In this document: positions 49,847 through 59,516 of the stretch, in pieces | Layout of the letters: each line of letters begins with the position of its first letter | How positions within the stretch are numbered: the first letter of the stretch is position 1 | Assembly: GCA_902609855.1 (NCBI GenBank) | Contig: CACLTL010000002.1 | Location: 1 to 64,000, forward strand | DNA length: 64,000 nucleotides | Direction: 5' to 3' | From: an uncultured Pelagibacteraceae bacterium | GTDB taxonomy: Bacteria; Pseudomonadota; Alphaproteobacteria; Pelagibacterales; Pelagibacteraceae | The notes under the pieces: generated by a model | What the model was told of the DNA's origin: nothing | Databases searched by the model: none | What the model saw: the letters and a program-made list of their open reading frames with translations, nothing else | Position numbers and translations under genes: made by a program

Positions 49847-50248
49847 TTAATCTAAGTACTTAATTTTAGATTTTTTATTTATATTTTGCTGAAGTGATGA
49901 GATATGGTCTTTTATAGAATTTTCCCGTGATTTCATTAAAATTTTAGATTTAGTCAATCTTAATTGTTTTTTCACAATTGCACAAATTTCGCTGTTAGTT
50001 TTTTTAACAAATGATAAACACGGTTCCTTTTTTTTCTCAGGATTTATTTCTTCTGCATACGCTATGGCATGTTCCATTGGACTTTTTCCAGTTTGTTTTT
50101 TTACACTATAATTTACTACTGAGGAAAAAGCTGATTGGGCGATATTTCCACCGGTTACTGCGGGAGCGGTAGGGCCTAAAAGAGCTAAAGACTCTGCACA
50201 ACCAGTTAGTAGGGTAAGCCCTAGTAATAAACTTAAAATTTTTTTCAT
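49847..50248 (-). CDS. Small lipoprotein, paralogue B
   Basis: A 133-residue protein with lipobox L-L-T-G-C (Cys17) followed by A-E-S-L-A-L-L-G, the same as in paralogue A. The conserved core reads V-K-K-Q-T-G-K-S-P-M-E-H-A-I-A-Y-A-E-E-I-N-P-E-K-K, with cysteines in P-C-L and I-C-A-I-V-K-K-Q matching A. The C-terminal quarter is diverged and basic. The two are clearly a tandem duplication that has since drifted. The gene uses AAGGGAG as ribosome-binding site. Function is unknown. Confidence 0.62.
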   Translation of the reverse strand: MKKILSLLLGLTLLTGCAESLALLGPTAPAVTGGNIAQSAFSSVVNYSVKKQTGKSPMEHAIAYAEEINPEKKKEPCLSFVKKTNSEICAIVKKQLRLTKSKILMKSRENSIKDHISSLQQNINKKSKIKYLD

Positions 50249-50291
50249 ACTCCCTTTTATATTTATTCGTATTTTAAGCAGAGATTAGTTC

Positions 50292-50323
50292 ATTATAAAA
50301 CAAACGAATCACTCAAATTGAGT
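50292..50323 (-). promoter_or_regulatory. Putative promoter and palindrome before lipoprotein B
   Basis: On the reverse strand a TATAAT (50297-50292) lies 44 bases before the start codon. The perfect palindrome ACTCAA-A-TTGAGT (50311-50323) sits where a -35 box would be; no good -35 is seen, which suggests that an activator or repressor site occupies this position. Confidence 0.45.
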
Positions 50324-50358
50324 TTATATATAATACAACCTGTAAGGGAAGAGCCTAA

Positions 50359-51309
50359 TTATGAGATTTGTCTTAAAGGCTTGTTATTCAAACAACTTTC
50401 AAGGTTTTCTAACATTTGAGAATAAAATTTTGAGTAATTTTCAGCAGTTACGTAACCGATATGGGGCAATAACAAAGCGTTAGGTAGAAATCTTAATTTA
50501 TGATCTTGAGCAAGAGGCTCTTTATCATAAACATCTAACCCTGCCCCAGCAATTTTTTCGTCTTTAAGAGCTTCGACTAAATCATTTTCATTTATAATCG
50601 GTCCTCTTGAAGTGTTGATAATGAAAGAAGTTTTTTTCATCATTTCAAATTCTTTTTTTGTTATTAGATTCTTATATCTTTCACCTAAAACTAAATGTAT
50701 TGAGATAATATCTGAGTTTTTTAATAGATCTTCTTTACTCATTGGAAGAACACCTAGCTCATTTGCGTGAGATAAATTTAAATTTTCACTCCATGCGCAA
50801 ACTTCCATACCAAAAGCTTTTGCTACTTTAGCAACTTGTGTGCCATTTTTCCCAAGACCAATTAAACCCAGCATTTTTCCTTTAAGTTCATAACCAATAG
50901 TTGTTTGCCAATAACCTTGAAACATATTATCAATTTCTTGTTTCATGTTACGATAAAGTCCAAGAATTAAAGCCCAAGTGATTTCAGCAGCAGGGTTGGG
51001 ATTTATATCTGTGCCACAAACAATTATGTTTTTTTTGTTTGCTGCCTCTAGGTCAATAGCTTTATTTCTCATTCCTGAAGTCATAATGTATTTTAATTTA
51101 GGCAAGTTTTCTATTAAGGTCTTCGTAATTGGCGTTCTTTCTCTCATGATAAATAAGGCTTCAAAATCTTCTAGTTCAACTGCAGCTTCTTTTTCATCTA
51201 CAAAAGGTTCATTAAAAACTTTAAAATCAAATTTATCTTTATATTTTTCAGTATCAACAATTTGTTGAAAAGCGTTTTGATAATCATCTAAAACTGCAAC
51301 TTTAACCAT
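50359..51309 (-). CDS. D-isomer-specific 2-hydroxyacid dehydrogenase
   Basis: A 316-residue NAD-dependent dehydrogenase. The Rossmann motif L-I-G-L-G-K-N-G is at 149-156, and the catalytic set is R235 (N-T-S-R-G-P), E264 and H283 (L-L-P-H-I-G-Y). The family reduces 2-oxo acids to D-2-hydroxy acids or oxidises 3-phosphoglycerate; lack of a C-terminal ACT domain argues against classical SerA. It overlaps the downstream-encoded DMT transporter gene's end by eight bases, forming a unit with that transporter and a D-amino acid dehydrogenase-like enzyme. The substrate is not identifiable. Confidence 0.85.
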   Translation of the reverse strand: MVKVAVLDDYQNAFQQIVDTEKYKDKFDFKVFNEPFVDEKEAAVELEDFEALFIMRERTPITKTLIENLPKLKYIMTSGMRNKAIDLEAANKKNIIVCGTDINPNPAAEITWALILGLYRNMKQEIDNMFQGYWQTTIGYELKGKMLGLIGLGKNGTQVAKVAKAFGMEVCAWSENLNLSHANELGVLPMSKEDLLKNSDIISIHLVLGERYKNLITKKEFEMMKKTSFIINTSRGPIINENDLVEALKDEKIAGAGLDVYDKEPLAQDHKLRFLPNALLLPHIGYVTAENYSKFYSQMLENLESCLNNKPLRQIS

Positions 51310-52195
51310 TGATTTTTTTATTCGATAGATAAATACCAGTTAATATAAAAGCTGCTCCAGCAAAATGATATAGTTCAAATTTTTCTTTAAAGATTATGAT
51401 CGCCATGATTGCACTGAATAAAGGCATCAATTGAACAAACATGGTAGATCTATTCGGACCAATTATCTGAACACCTTTTTGCCAGCAGTAATAAGCAGCA
51501 ATAGCTGGAAACACAACCACATAAAAAAGAATCAAAAAAAATGCTTTGTTTAAATTTAGTTCTAGACCAATAGATTTTTCATAAAAAAATTGAGGTATCA
51601 AAAAAAGTATCCCAACAGAAACCATTAGCTGAATTAAAGTAAACTGTGAAAATTTAAATTTATGTTTTTTAAGTAAAGCAGTATAAAGTGACCACGTAAC
51701 TACACAAACTAGCATCCATAAGTCACCTTTGTTAAAGCTTAAAGAAATAATTTTTTGAATGTCACCGTTGGAAATGATTGATCCAATTCCTATAATTGAC
51801 AACAACAGTCCAATAATTTGAAAAAAATTTGTTTTATCAATTTTCATTAAAGACGAAAGCACAATTGTTGCTGCAGGAATAGCAGCTAACATTAGAACTG
51901 CATTTATTACTTGTGTGTAATTGAGAGCAAAATAAACAACAGAGTTAAAAGTACTTATTGTAATTACTCCCATGAAGCTGATAACAAGCCAATTTTTTTT
52001 TATATAAGATAAATTGATGTAAATTTCTTTATATGTAAATGGTATTAATATAAACCAAACTGAAATCCATCTAAAAACATTTAGTGTTAGTGGAGGAATT
52101 TCAAATAATGTTGCGAACTTTCCAACAATAAAATTACCTGACCAAAAAAGTGCTGCTAGCACTAGAAATAGATAAGCTAAATAATTTTTTGACAA
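51302..52195 (-). CDS. DMT superfamily transporter (EamA domains)
   Basis: A 297-residue membrane protein with ten segments in two EamA repeats. L-V-L-A-A-L-F-W-S-G-N-F-I-V-G-K (about 11-26) is the typical first-helix block, and the second repeat begins with G-D-L-W-M-L-V-C-V-V-T-W-S-L-Y. The start is a TTG at 52193-52195 with AGGAAA upstream; no ATG fits the N-terminal helix. It lies six bases after the FAD dehydrogenase gene. A role in exporting or importing an amino-acid-related compound is inferred from neighbours. Confidence 0.85.
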   Translation of the reverse strand: MSKNYLAYLFLVLAALFWSGNFIVGKFATLFEIPPLTLNVFRWISVWFILIPFTYKEIYINLSYIKKNWLVISFMGVITISTFNSVVYFALNYTQVINAVLMLAAIPAATIVLSSLMKIDKTNFFQIIGLLLSIIGIGSIISNGDIQKIISLSFNKGDLWMLVCVVTWSLYTALLKKHKFKFSQFTLIQLMVSVGILFLIPQFFYEKSIGLELNLNKAFFLILFYVVVFPAIAAYYCWQKGVQIIGPNRSTMFVQLMPLFSAIMAIIIFKEKFELYHFAGAAFILTGIYLSNKKING

Positions 52196-52201
52196 AATTT
52201 C

Positions 52202-53479
52202 CTAATTAAATCTTTTTGAGCTGTAAGGAGCTAAGTTTAAATTTGTATTCTCTCCTACAACTATTCTAGAGATAATTTTGCCTGTTATAGCGCCTAAAGT
52301 CCAGCCTAAATGTTGATGTCCAAAAGCGTAAATTATATTTTTATTTTTTAGAGATGGCCCAAGAATAGGAAGAAAATCTGGAAGAGTTGGTCTAAAACCC
52401 AGCCATTGATCTTCATGTTCACCTAAATCAGGCAAGAGCTCTTTTGCACATTTAATTATGTACTCAATTCTTTTTTGAGACGGTGGGTTTTTAAGGCCAC
52501 CTAATTCAACAGTGCCAACAGCTCTTAATCCTTGATTCATGGGTGTCATCCCAAAACCTCTGTCTAAAAATATTACTGGTCTTTTTATTAAATGATCTTT
52601 GTTTTTAAAATGTACATGGTAACCTCTTTCGGTATCTAAAGGAATATTTTCACCTAATTGGTCTGTTAAAAATTTTGAGAAAGCTCCAGAGGCTACAACT
52701 ATTTTTTCAAAATTGTACTCATCACTTTCTGTTTTAATTTCAGTCTCATCAATGTTTGTTTGCTCCAGGGATTTGACATTTGATTGAATAAACTTTCCTC
52801 CCCTTTCAAGAAATAATTTAAATATTTTTTTTAAAATTCCATGGGGATCTCTTGCATGCATAGCACTTTCATAAATCACACCAGCATCAAATACAGGTTG
52901 TAAATTTGGCTCTAAATCTAATACTTCTTTTTGAGTAAGTAACTTTTGCTCAATTCCCAATTCTTCTCTAACCTTAATTTCTAATTTTCTACTTTTAAGA
53001 TTTTTGTTTGTCCAAATATAAATAATCCCTTTTTTTTCAACTAGCCCAGTGGTGTCTATTTCTTGAAAAATTTCTTCGTATGCATCATTAGATAAACTTA
53101 AAATTTGATGCATATTTTTTGCAGTATGCATCATAGATTTTTGATTACAGTTTTTAAAATAATGAAAAAACCAATTAAACATTTTTGGAATATAATTCCA
53201 CTTTAACGCCAAAGGTCCGTAAGAACTTACTAGCATTTTCGGTACATCGTATAAGACATCTGGACGATTGAATTGAAGAACGGCATAGGGAGAGAAATGC
53301 CCTGCGTTACCATATGATGCAGCTTTATATTCCTCTGACAAGGGATCGTGCCTATCAAAGATTGTTACTGGTATTCCTTTTTTTACTAATTGAAGTCCAG
53401 TACAAACTCCTTGAATTCCCGCACCAATAATACCAACTGATTTGCATTTATAATTTTCCACATGAAAATTATATTGCAA
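52202..53479 (-). CDS. dadA: D-amino acid dehydrogenase-like FAD enzyme
   Basis: A 425-residue flavoprotein of the DadA type. V-G-I-I-G-A-G-I-Q-G-V-C-T-G is the FAD-binding motif (about 15-28), Y-G-N-A-G-H-F-S-P-Y follows where DadA has its S-x-x-N-A-G block, and T-E-R-G-Y-H and L-G-F-R-P-T-L-P-D-F-L-P-I-L-G complete the pattern. It oxidises D-amino acids and passes electrons to quinones. The start is uncertain: a TTG at 53477-53479 or a GTG at 53459-53461. No ribosome-binding site precedes either, and a TATAAT just before the GTG would give a nearly leaderless mRNA. It leads a unit with a DMT transporter and a 2-hydroxyacid dehydrogenase. Confidence 0.82.
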   Translation of the reverse strand: MQYNFHVENYKCKSVGIIGAGIQGVCTGLQLVKKGIPVTIFDRHDPLSEEYKAASYGNAGHFSPYAVLQFNRPDVLYDVPKMLVSSYGPLALKWNYIPKMFNWFFHYFKNCNQKSMMHTAKNMHQILSLSNDAYEEIFQEIDTTGLVEKKGIIYIWTNKNLKSRKLEIKVREELGIEQKLLTQKEVLDLEPNLQPVFDAGVIYESAMHARDPHGILKKIFKLFLERGGKFIQSNVKSLEQTNIDETEIKTESDEYNFEKIVVASGAFSKFLTDQLGENIPLDTERGYHVHFKNKDHLIKRPVIFLDRGFGMTPMNQGLRAVGTVELGGLKNPPSQKRIEYIIKCAKELLPDLGEHEDQWLGFRPTLPDFLPILGPSLKNKNIIYAFGHQHLGWTLGAITGKIISRIVVGENTNLNLAPYSSKRFN

Positions 53480-53506
53480 TGTTTAGAAAAATAGTAGTGC
53501 GGTAGA

Positions 53507-53959
53507 TTAGGCTATTGCTTCTTTGTTGACTACGTCTGGCCTATCTTCTGTTTCAGAAGGCTCTTTTTTATCTTTTTTCTTGAATAAGAAATCACCTGTT
53601 AGTTTAGACTTAGAAGAATTTGTTTTTTTGATGTAGCCATCAATATCAGCTCCATTTTCAGTCCTTAGATTATTACCAAATTCAATATCACCTTTAACTG
53701 TGCCTGTTGCACCAATAACAATATTTTGTGCTGAGACTTTTCCATCTAAATGCCCATGGATTTCCACATCGTCAGCCTCAATTGTCCCTGTAATTGAACC
53801 TGTATCTCTTACAATTAGTTCCTTTGAAAAAACTGGACCTTTAACTAAACCAGCTACATCTATAGCTCCTGAACTATTGATCGTGCCCTCAATGCTTACA
53901 GTCTCACTAATTAGTGATCTTTCAGAGTCTTTTAGTTTAATTTTTTTATCGCCAAACAT
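53507..53959 (-). CDS. bacA: Bactofilin (polymer-forming cytoskeletal protein)
   Basis: A 150-residue bactofilin. The central domain (about 18-115) is a series of short beta-helix rungs: I-E-G-T-I-N-S-S-G-A-I-D-V-A-G, G-S-I-T-G-T-I-E-A-D-D-V-E-I-H-G-H-L-D-G-K-V and T-G-T-V-K-G-D-I. The C-terminal tail is charged and disordered. Bactofilins polymerise without nucleotide and guide peptidoglycan synthesis and cell curvature. It follows rodA after 80 bases on the same strand, at the end of the mre-rod cluster, so a shape role is likely. Confidence 0.88.
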   Translation of the reverse strand: MFGDKKIKLKDSERSLISETVSIEGTINSSGAIDVAGLVKGPVFSKELIVRDTGSITGTIEADDVEIHGHLDGKVSAQNIVIGATGTVKGDIEFGNNLRTENGADIDGYIKKTNSSKSKLTGDFLFKKKDKKEPSETEDRPDVVNKEAIA

Positions 53960-54039
53960 ATATTTTCTTTAAACTAATCACCTATTTGAATTTTATACAA
54001 GCATTAATTATAATTTAATTTGATCATTTTAGGCTTAAT

Positions 54040-55164
54040 TTAATTGACTGGAACATCCTTATAAATCTTGCAAGACATAACTATACCGAGACCAAACATT
54101 ATAGCCATCATAGATGAACCCCCATATGACATTATTGGCAAAGGAGAACCTACAATAGGTAGTAAACCTAACACCATCATCATGTTAACAGCTACGTAGA
54201 TAAAGAAAGCTGTAGCAAAACTATAACAGTACAACTTGCCAAAATTACTTCTTGTCAAATTACCTATTTTAATAATCCTTGAAATAATAATAGCGTAAAG
54301 AAATAAAATAAATAAAGAACCAAAAAAACCAAATTCTTCTGAAAAAAGAGTAAAAATAAAGTCAGTGTGCTTTTCAGGTAAATAATCAAGGTAACTTTGA
54401 GAGCCATTTAAAAAACCTTTTCCAAATAAACCTCCTGAACCTATAGCAATTTTCGATTGAATGATTTGATATCCTGCGCCCAACGGATCTCGCTCTGGAT
54501 TTAAGAAAGTAAGAATTCTTGACTTTTGATAAGGTTTTAAAAATGAGATTGCTATTGGTAATAAAGCAATCGTTGCAAAGCCGGAAATAACAAAAAACTT
54601 AGCTCTTACTCCGGCCAACCAAGCCACTATTACACCTCCTGCTGCTATAAGAATAGATGTTCCAAGATCAGGTTGAGTAGCTACCAAAATAACTGGGGAA
54701 ATCAAAACTGTAATAGGTAAAATTAAATATCTAAAACTATTTATACCCTCAATTGAAATACGATGATAATATTTAGCAAGAAAAAGAATTAAACCAATTT
54801 TCATTAATTCAGAAGGCTGCAAATTCATAAAATAGAGATCTAACCATCTTTTAGAGCCAGATGATGTTAATCCAAAATACTTTACTCCAAGTAGAAGAAT
54901 AAATACTCCTATATAAATTAGGTAACTTGTTTCATGCCAGAATCTTATAGAAATAAAAGAAACTATAAAAAATAAACCAAAAAATACACAAAATCTTAAA
55001 ATGTGGCTGTTGGTATGATATTTAAATTCACCTCCATCAGTTGAATACATGGCAAACATACTAACAATACCTAAAACCAAAATTGAAAAAACTAAAATAT
55101 AATCTATGGATAATATTTTATCCCTAATGCCTAATGACGATTGGATGGACCTTGGTTGTAACAT
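54040..55164 (-). CDS. rodA: Rod shape-determining peptidoglycan glycosyltransferase RodA
   Basis: A 374-residue SEDS protein with ten membrane segments. S-G-S-K-R-W-L-D-L, the P-S-E-L-M-K block, Q-P-D-L-G-T-S and the C-terminal G-S-P-L-P-I-M-S-Y-G-G-S-S are the diagnostic SEDS motifs; the Asp of A-x-x-E-R/P-x-H-T-D-F and of T-Q-P-D-L-G are needed for glycan polymerisation in the family. It works with the PBP2 transpeptidase encoded upstream, whose stop overlaps its start by one base. Confidence 0.95.
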   Translation of the reverse strand: MLQPRSIQSSLGIRDKILSIDYILVFSILVLGIVSMFAMYSTDGGEFKYHTNSHILRFCVFFGLFFIVSFISIRFWHETSYLIYIGVFILLLGVKYFGLTSSGSKRWLDLYFMNLQPSELMKIGLILFLAKYYHRISIEGINSFRYLILPITVLISPVILVATQPDLGTSILIAAGGVIVAWLAGVRAKFFVISGFATIALLPIAISFLKPYQKSRILTFLNPERDPLGAGYQIIQSKIAIGSGGLFGKGFLNGSQSYLDYLPEKHTDFIFTLFSEEFGFFGSLFILFLYAIIISRIIKIGNLTRSNFGKLYCYSFATAFFIYVAVNMMMVLGLLPIVGSPLPIMSYGGSSMMAIMFGLGIVMSCKIYKDVPVN

Positions 55165-57098
55165 TATACAGACTCTCCGTTTGAACTACCTATATTTCTT
55201 CTTAACTCATGTCTCTCGAGAACTTTTTTAATTACTTTCTTCGCAATTGGTGCCGCAGCTTTACCTCCAGAACCGCCGTGCTCAACTAAAACACTTATTG
55301 CATATTGCGGATTTTTATAAGGAGCAAATGCCACAAATAACGCATGATCTCTATCTTTATAAGGTAAGCTTTCTTGTTTTACTTCAGCCTCTCGTTGAGC
55401 CTCAGTAAATCTTTTAATCTGTGATGATCCTGTTTTTCCTGCAAAAGTGTACTTAGGATTTTCAAATCTGTGTCTATAAGAAGTTCCGCCAGGCTCATTA
55501 GATGAAGAGAACATAGCATCTTTAATTAAATTAATATGTTCTTGGTTTTTAAATAGAGGTTTTAAATTAAAATTTGATACTAATAAGTCAATTGGTAAAG
55601 ATTCATTAGGGTTCTCATTTTTATGTTTTAAATAATTTCTAAGGTTATCATTTCTTTCATCAAATATTATTCTTGGCTTTATCTGAAAGCCTCCATTAGC
55701 AATCTGAGCTGTCATCAAGCATAATTGTAAAGGTGTGCTTTGGAAATATCCTTGACCAATACCTGAGTGAAGCGTTTCACCTAAGTACCAATTTTGTCCA
55801 ATAAATTTTTTCTTCCATTTTGTGTTTGGCACTACTCCTGATCTTTCTTCAACAAAGTCACTTAAAACTTTTTTTCCTAAGCCGAATCTCTTCGCAGTTT
55901 CTGATAATCGGTCAACACCAAGTTTCCTAGCAACCTCATAAAAGTATACATCGCAAGATCTTTGTATACCTTTTCTAAGATTAACAACTCCATGTCCATC
56001 TTTCTCCCAGCAATGAAATTTTTCACCGTATAGCTCTATTTTTCCTTTACACTTGAATGTGTCCAAAGGTCTAATAATTTTATTTTCTAAAGCACTTAGA
56101 GCTACCAAAGTTTTAATGGTAGAACCTGGTGGATACAATCCTGATAATGCCTTGTTGGCTAATGGTTTCTTTTCGTTTTTGATAAGACTATTCCAGTAAG
56201 CTTTATCTAAACCATGTACGAATTGATTAGGCTCAAAAGTTGGTGAAGAAACCAAAGAAACAATATCTCCATTGTAAACGTCCATCACACATACTGCTGC
56301 TGCTTTACCTTTTAATAGTTCATTAGTATATTTTTGTACTTCATAATCTAGGGTGGTTTTAAAACTTTTGCCTGCTTGACCTTGATCAATTTTTATTTCT
56401 CTTATTCTTTTGCCATAAGCATTTACTTCATAACGTTGATAGCCAACTTTACCAATTATTTGTTCATCTAGTTTTCTTTCTAAACCAGTTTTCCCTATTG
56501 CCATACCTGGCACAGCTACGTCTTTTAGATATTCTTTTGTTTGTAAATCTTTTTTACTTATTTGCGATACATAACCTAAAATATGTGCAGAAGAATTATC
56601 TGGATAAGTTCTTGCAACAGAAACGATAGGTTCTACTCCTTCTAGTTCGTGTAAAAATAAATTTATTCTTGAAAAATCAGACCAATCTAAATTCTCAGAG
56701 ACTATTACAGGTTCCCAAGGTTTTTGTTTTTTTATAACTCTCTTTAAGTAAGAAACTTTTTGTTCAGTAATGTTTAAAATTGCTTTCAATCTTACGAATA
56801 AATTATCAAGATCTTTGGCGTTCTCCGGAACTAGATGAACTTGATAAAGTGGTTCATTTGAAGCTATTTCTGTATCAAAAAAATCTTTGATCGCTCCCCT
56901 TTCAGGCGCCAACTTCCATTCTCTAAATCTGTTTTTATCAGACAAAGATTTATATTTGGTTGCTTGGTTAATTTGAAGAGATATAAGCCTACCAACTAGC
57001 CCAACCATTACCACGGCTTTTGCAGCAGTAATTAAAAACATTCTTCTACCTATAAGTTTTGATTTTATAACAGTATTTCCTGAGCCTGGGCTAAGCAT
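55164..57098 (-). CDS. mrdA: Penicillin-binding protein 2
   Basis: A 644-residue PBP2 with one N-terminal membrane anchor (about 18-40), a pedestal domain with R-G-A-I-K-D and a transpeptidase domain. The catalytic serine is S326 in P-G-S-T-I-K; the second motif is S-C-D in R-S-C-D-V-Y, and the third is K-T-G in F-A-G-K-T-G-S-S. It crosslinks lateral-wall peptidoglycan as the partner of RodA. It overlaps mreD by eight bases and rodA by one. Length matches the family. Confidence 0.95.
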   Translation of the reverse strand: MLSPGSGNTVIKSKLIGRRMFLITAAKAVVMVGLVGRLISLQINQATKYKSLSDKNRFREWKLAPERGAIKDFFDTEIASNEPLYQVHLVPENAKDLDNLFVRLKAILNITEQKVSYLKRVIKKQKPWEPVIVSENLDWSDFSRINLFLHELEGVEPIVSVARTYPDNSSAHILGYVSQISKKDLQTKEYLKDVAVPGMAIGKTGLERKLDEQIIGKVGYQRYEVNAYGKRIREIKIDQGQAGKSFKTTLDYEVQKYTNELLKGKAAAVCVMDVYNGDIVSLVSSPTFEPNQFVHGLDKAYWNSLIKNEKKPLANKALSGLYPPGSTIKTLVALSALENKIIRPLDTFKCKGKIELYGEKFHCWEKDGHGVVNLRKGIQRSCDVYFYEVARKLGVDRLSETAKRFGLGKKVLSDFVEERSGVVPNTKWKKKFIGQNWYLGETLHSGIGQGYFQSTPLQLCLMTAQIANGGFQIKPRIIFDERNDNLRNYLKHKNENPNESLPIDLLVSNFNLKPLFKNQEHINLIKDAMFSSSNEPGGTSYRHRFENPKYTFAGKTGSSQIKRFTEAQREAEVKQESLPYKDRDHALFVAFAPYKNPQYAISVLVEHGGSGGKAAAPIAKKVIKKVLERHELRRNIGSSNGESV

Positions 57099-57603
57099 CT
57101 TGAGATCCTATAAAACTAATTTGATATAGATTAAATAAAAACCAAAAAACAGGAAAAAGAAATAAAGTAAAGAAGGTGTTATAACCAATTTTAGTATAAG
57201 AAATTACAACATCTGAGAAGTTATTTAGAAGTGAAAAGAAAAGTAAATTAGCAAACATTAAGGCTATAAGAAAAGTGAACCAATCAGATGCTATTGTAGT
57301 ATTGACGCTTTTATTTCTAACATAATTACCAACAAAACAAACTACTAGATATGATAATGAACTTATACCTAATGGGTATCCCATCACTACATCATTGATA
57401 AGTCCTGCAAAAAAAATATGCCCTGTTCCCATTAGACTAGGGCGTTTTATAATCCAGAAATAGATTATTATGATTTGTAGATTTAAAGAAAATATTTCAA
57501 ATAATTTTTCAAGATTTGTGTCGACTTCACTTATAGATAAATAATACAATAAAATTAATGGGCCAGATGCAAACAGTTTATTAATAATATTTCCTTTAGC
57601 CAT
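57091..57603 (-). CDS. mreD: Rod shape-determining protein MreD
   Basis: A 170-residue membrane protein with five to six segments. Position between mreC and mrdA and the G-L-I-N-D-V-V-M-G-Y-P-L-G block (about 67-79), which matches the MreD family's conserved G-x-x-x-D-x-x-x-G-x-x-L-G, identify it. It is part of the elongasome inner-membrane complex. Its sequence is otherwise poorly conserved, as usual. It overlaps mreC by one base and mrdA by eight. Confidence 0.9.
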   Translation of the reverse strand: MAKGNIINKLFASGPLILLYYLSISEVDTNLEKLFEIFSLNLQIIIIYFWIIKRPSLMGTGHIFFAGLINDVVMGYPLGISSLSYLVVCFVGNYVRNKSVNTTIASDWFTFLIALMFANLLFFSLLNNFSDVVISYTKIGYNTFFTLFLFPVFWFLFNLYQISFIGSQDA

Positions 57604-58448
57604 TAAAAAACTTCCTTACTTGGTTTAATTAAATTTACTGTAACAAAAGATAATTGATTAGGATCAACAAATAGTTCTACCTCTCCGCTAACTTTTGTTT
57701 TGCCAATAGGAGTTCCAGCGCTAAAAATTCCATCTTTTCCCGAGGCAAATACAGTTAAATTTTCTTCGAATTGATAGTTCTCAGGCAAGTATGATAGCGT
57801 TGGTTTTCGCTTTCCGCCTCCGGTTAATATCGCTTGGGTACTTTTTTCATCAAAAGTAACTGGAATTCTGCTGTTTAAATCATTTAGCAATAAAACTCTT
57901 GAAGATAGATAATTTGTTTCGACTATACGACCAACTAAATATTTATTTTGAGTAACGGGCATCCCTTTTATAATGCCCTCTTTGCTTCCTTTATTAATAA
58001 TTATTGATTTTAAAAAAGGACTATTCCTGTCTACTAAAACTTTAGCTAAGACTTTATTAGAAACACTCTCCACATTTTCTGCATCTAAAACTTTTTTTAA
58101 ATTTTTGTTTTCATTAGATATGTACTCTAAATTTAAATCTAATGATTTATAGCGCTCAATGACCTGTCTTAGTTCTTCGTTTTCTTTTTTTAAATTAAAA
58201 TGACTTGCTATTCCTTGATTTATACCTGGGAATAATCTTGTTGGGGCAGAAACTAAATAAGTTACTCTATAGACAACATCATTAATAAAACTCCTTGCAG
58301 TTTTTACTATAGTAAAACCGTAAACATCTAAAAAAAAAACTACAAGTGCTACAATAATGAGAGAAAAAATTGAGAATTTTTGAGTTGCTCCCCTTTGCAG
58401 GAGTGCTGAACGAAAAGCTATACTAAAATCATCTCTACTAACTGACAT
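57603..58448 (-). CDS. mreC: Rod shape-determining protein MreC
   Basis: A 281-residue protein with a short cytoplasmic N-terminus, one membrane segment (about 25-47), a coiled coil (about 85-125, rich in E-N-E-E-L-R and E-N-K-N-L-K) and a periplasmic beta domain with V-L-L-L-N-D-L-N-S-R-I-P-V, the MreC signature. It links the MreB filament to PBP2 and RodA. It lies 18 bases after mreB and overlaps mreD by one base. Confidence 0.93.
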   Translation of the reverse strand: MSVSRDDFSIAFRSALLQRGATQKFSIFSLIIVALVVFFLDVYGFTIVKTARSFINDVVYRVTYLVSAPTRLFPGINQGIASHFNLKKENEELRQVIERYKSLDLNLEYISNENKNLKKVLDAENVESVSNKVLAKVLVDRNSPFLKSIIINKGSKEGIIKGMPVTQNKYLVGRIVETNYLSSRVLLLNDLNSRIPVTFDEKSTQAILTGGGKRKPTLSYLPENYQFEENLTVFASGKDGIFSAGTPIGKTKVSGEVELFVDPNQLSFVTVNLIKPSKEVF

Positions 58449-58466
58449 TTTTTCGGTAACGACAAA

Positions 58467-59516
<1,050 letters not shown>

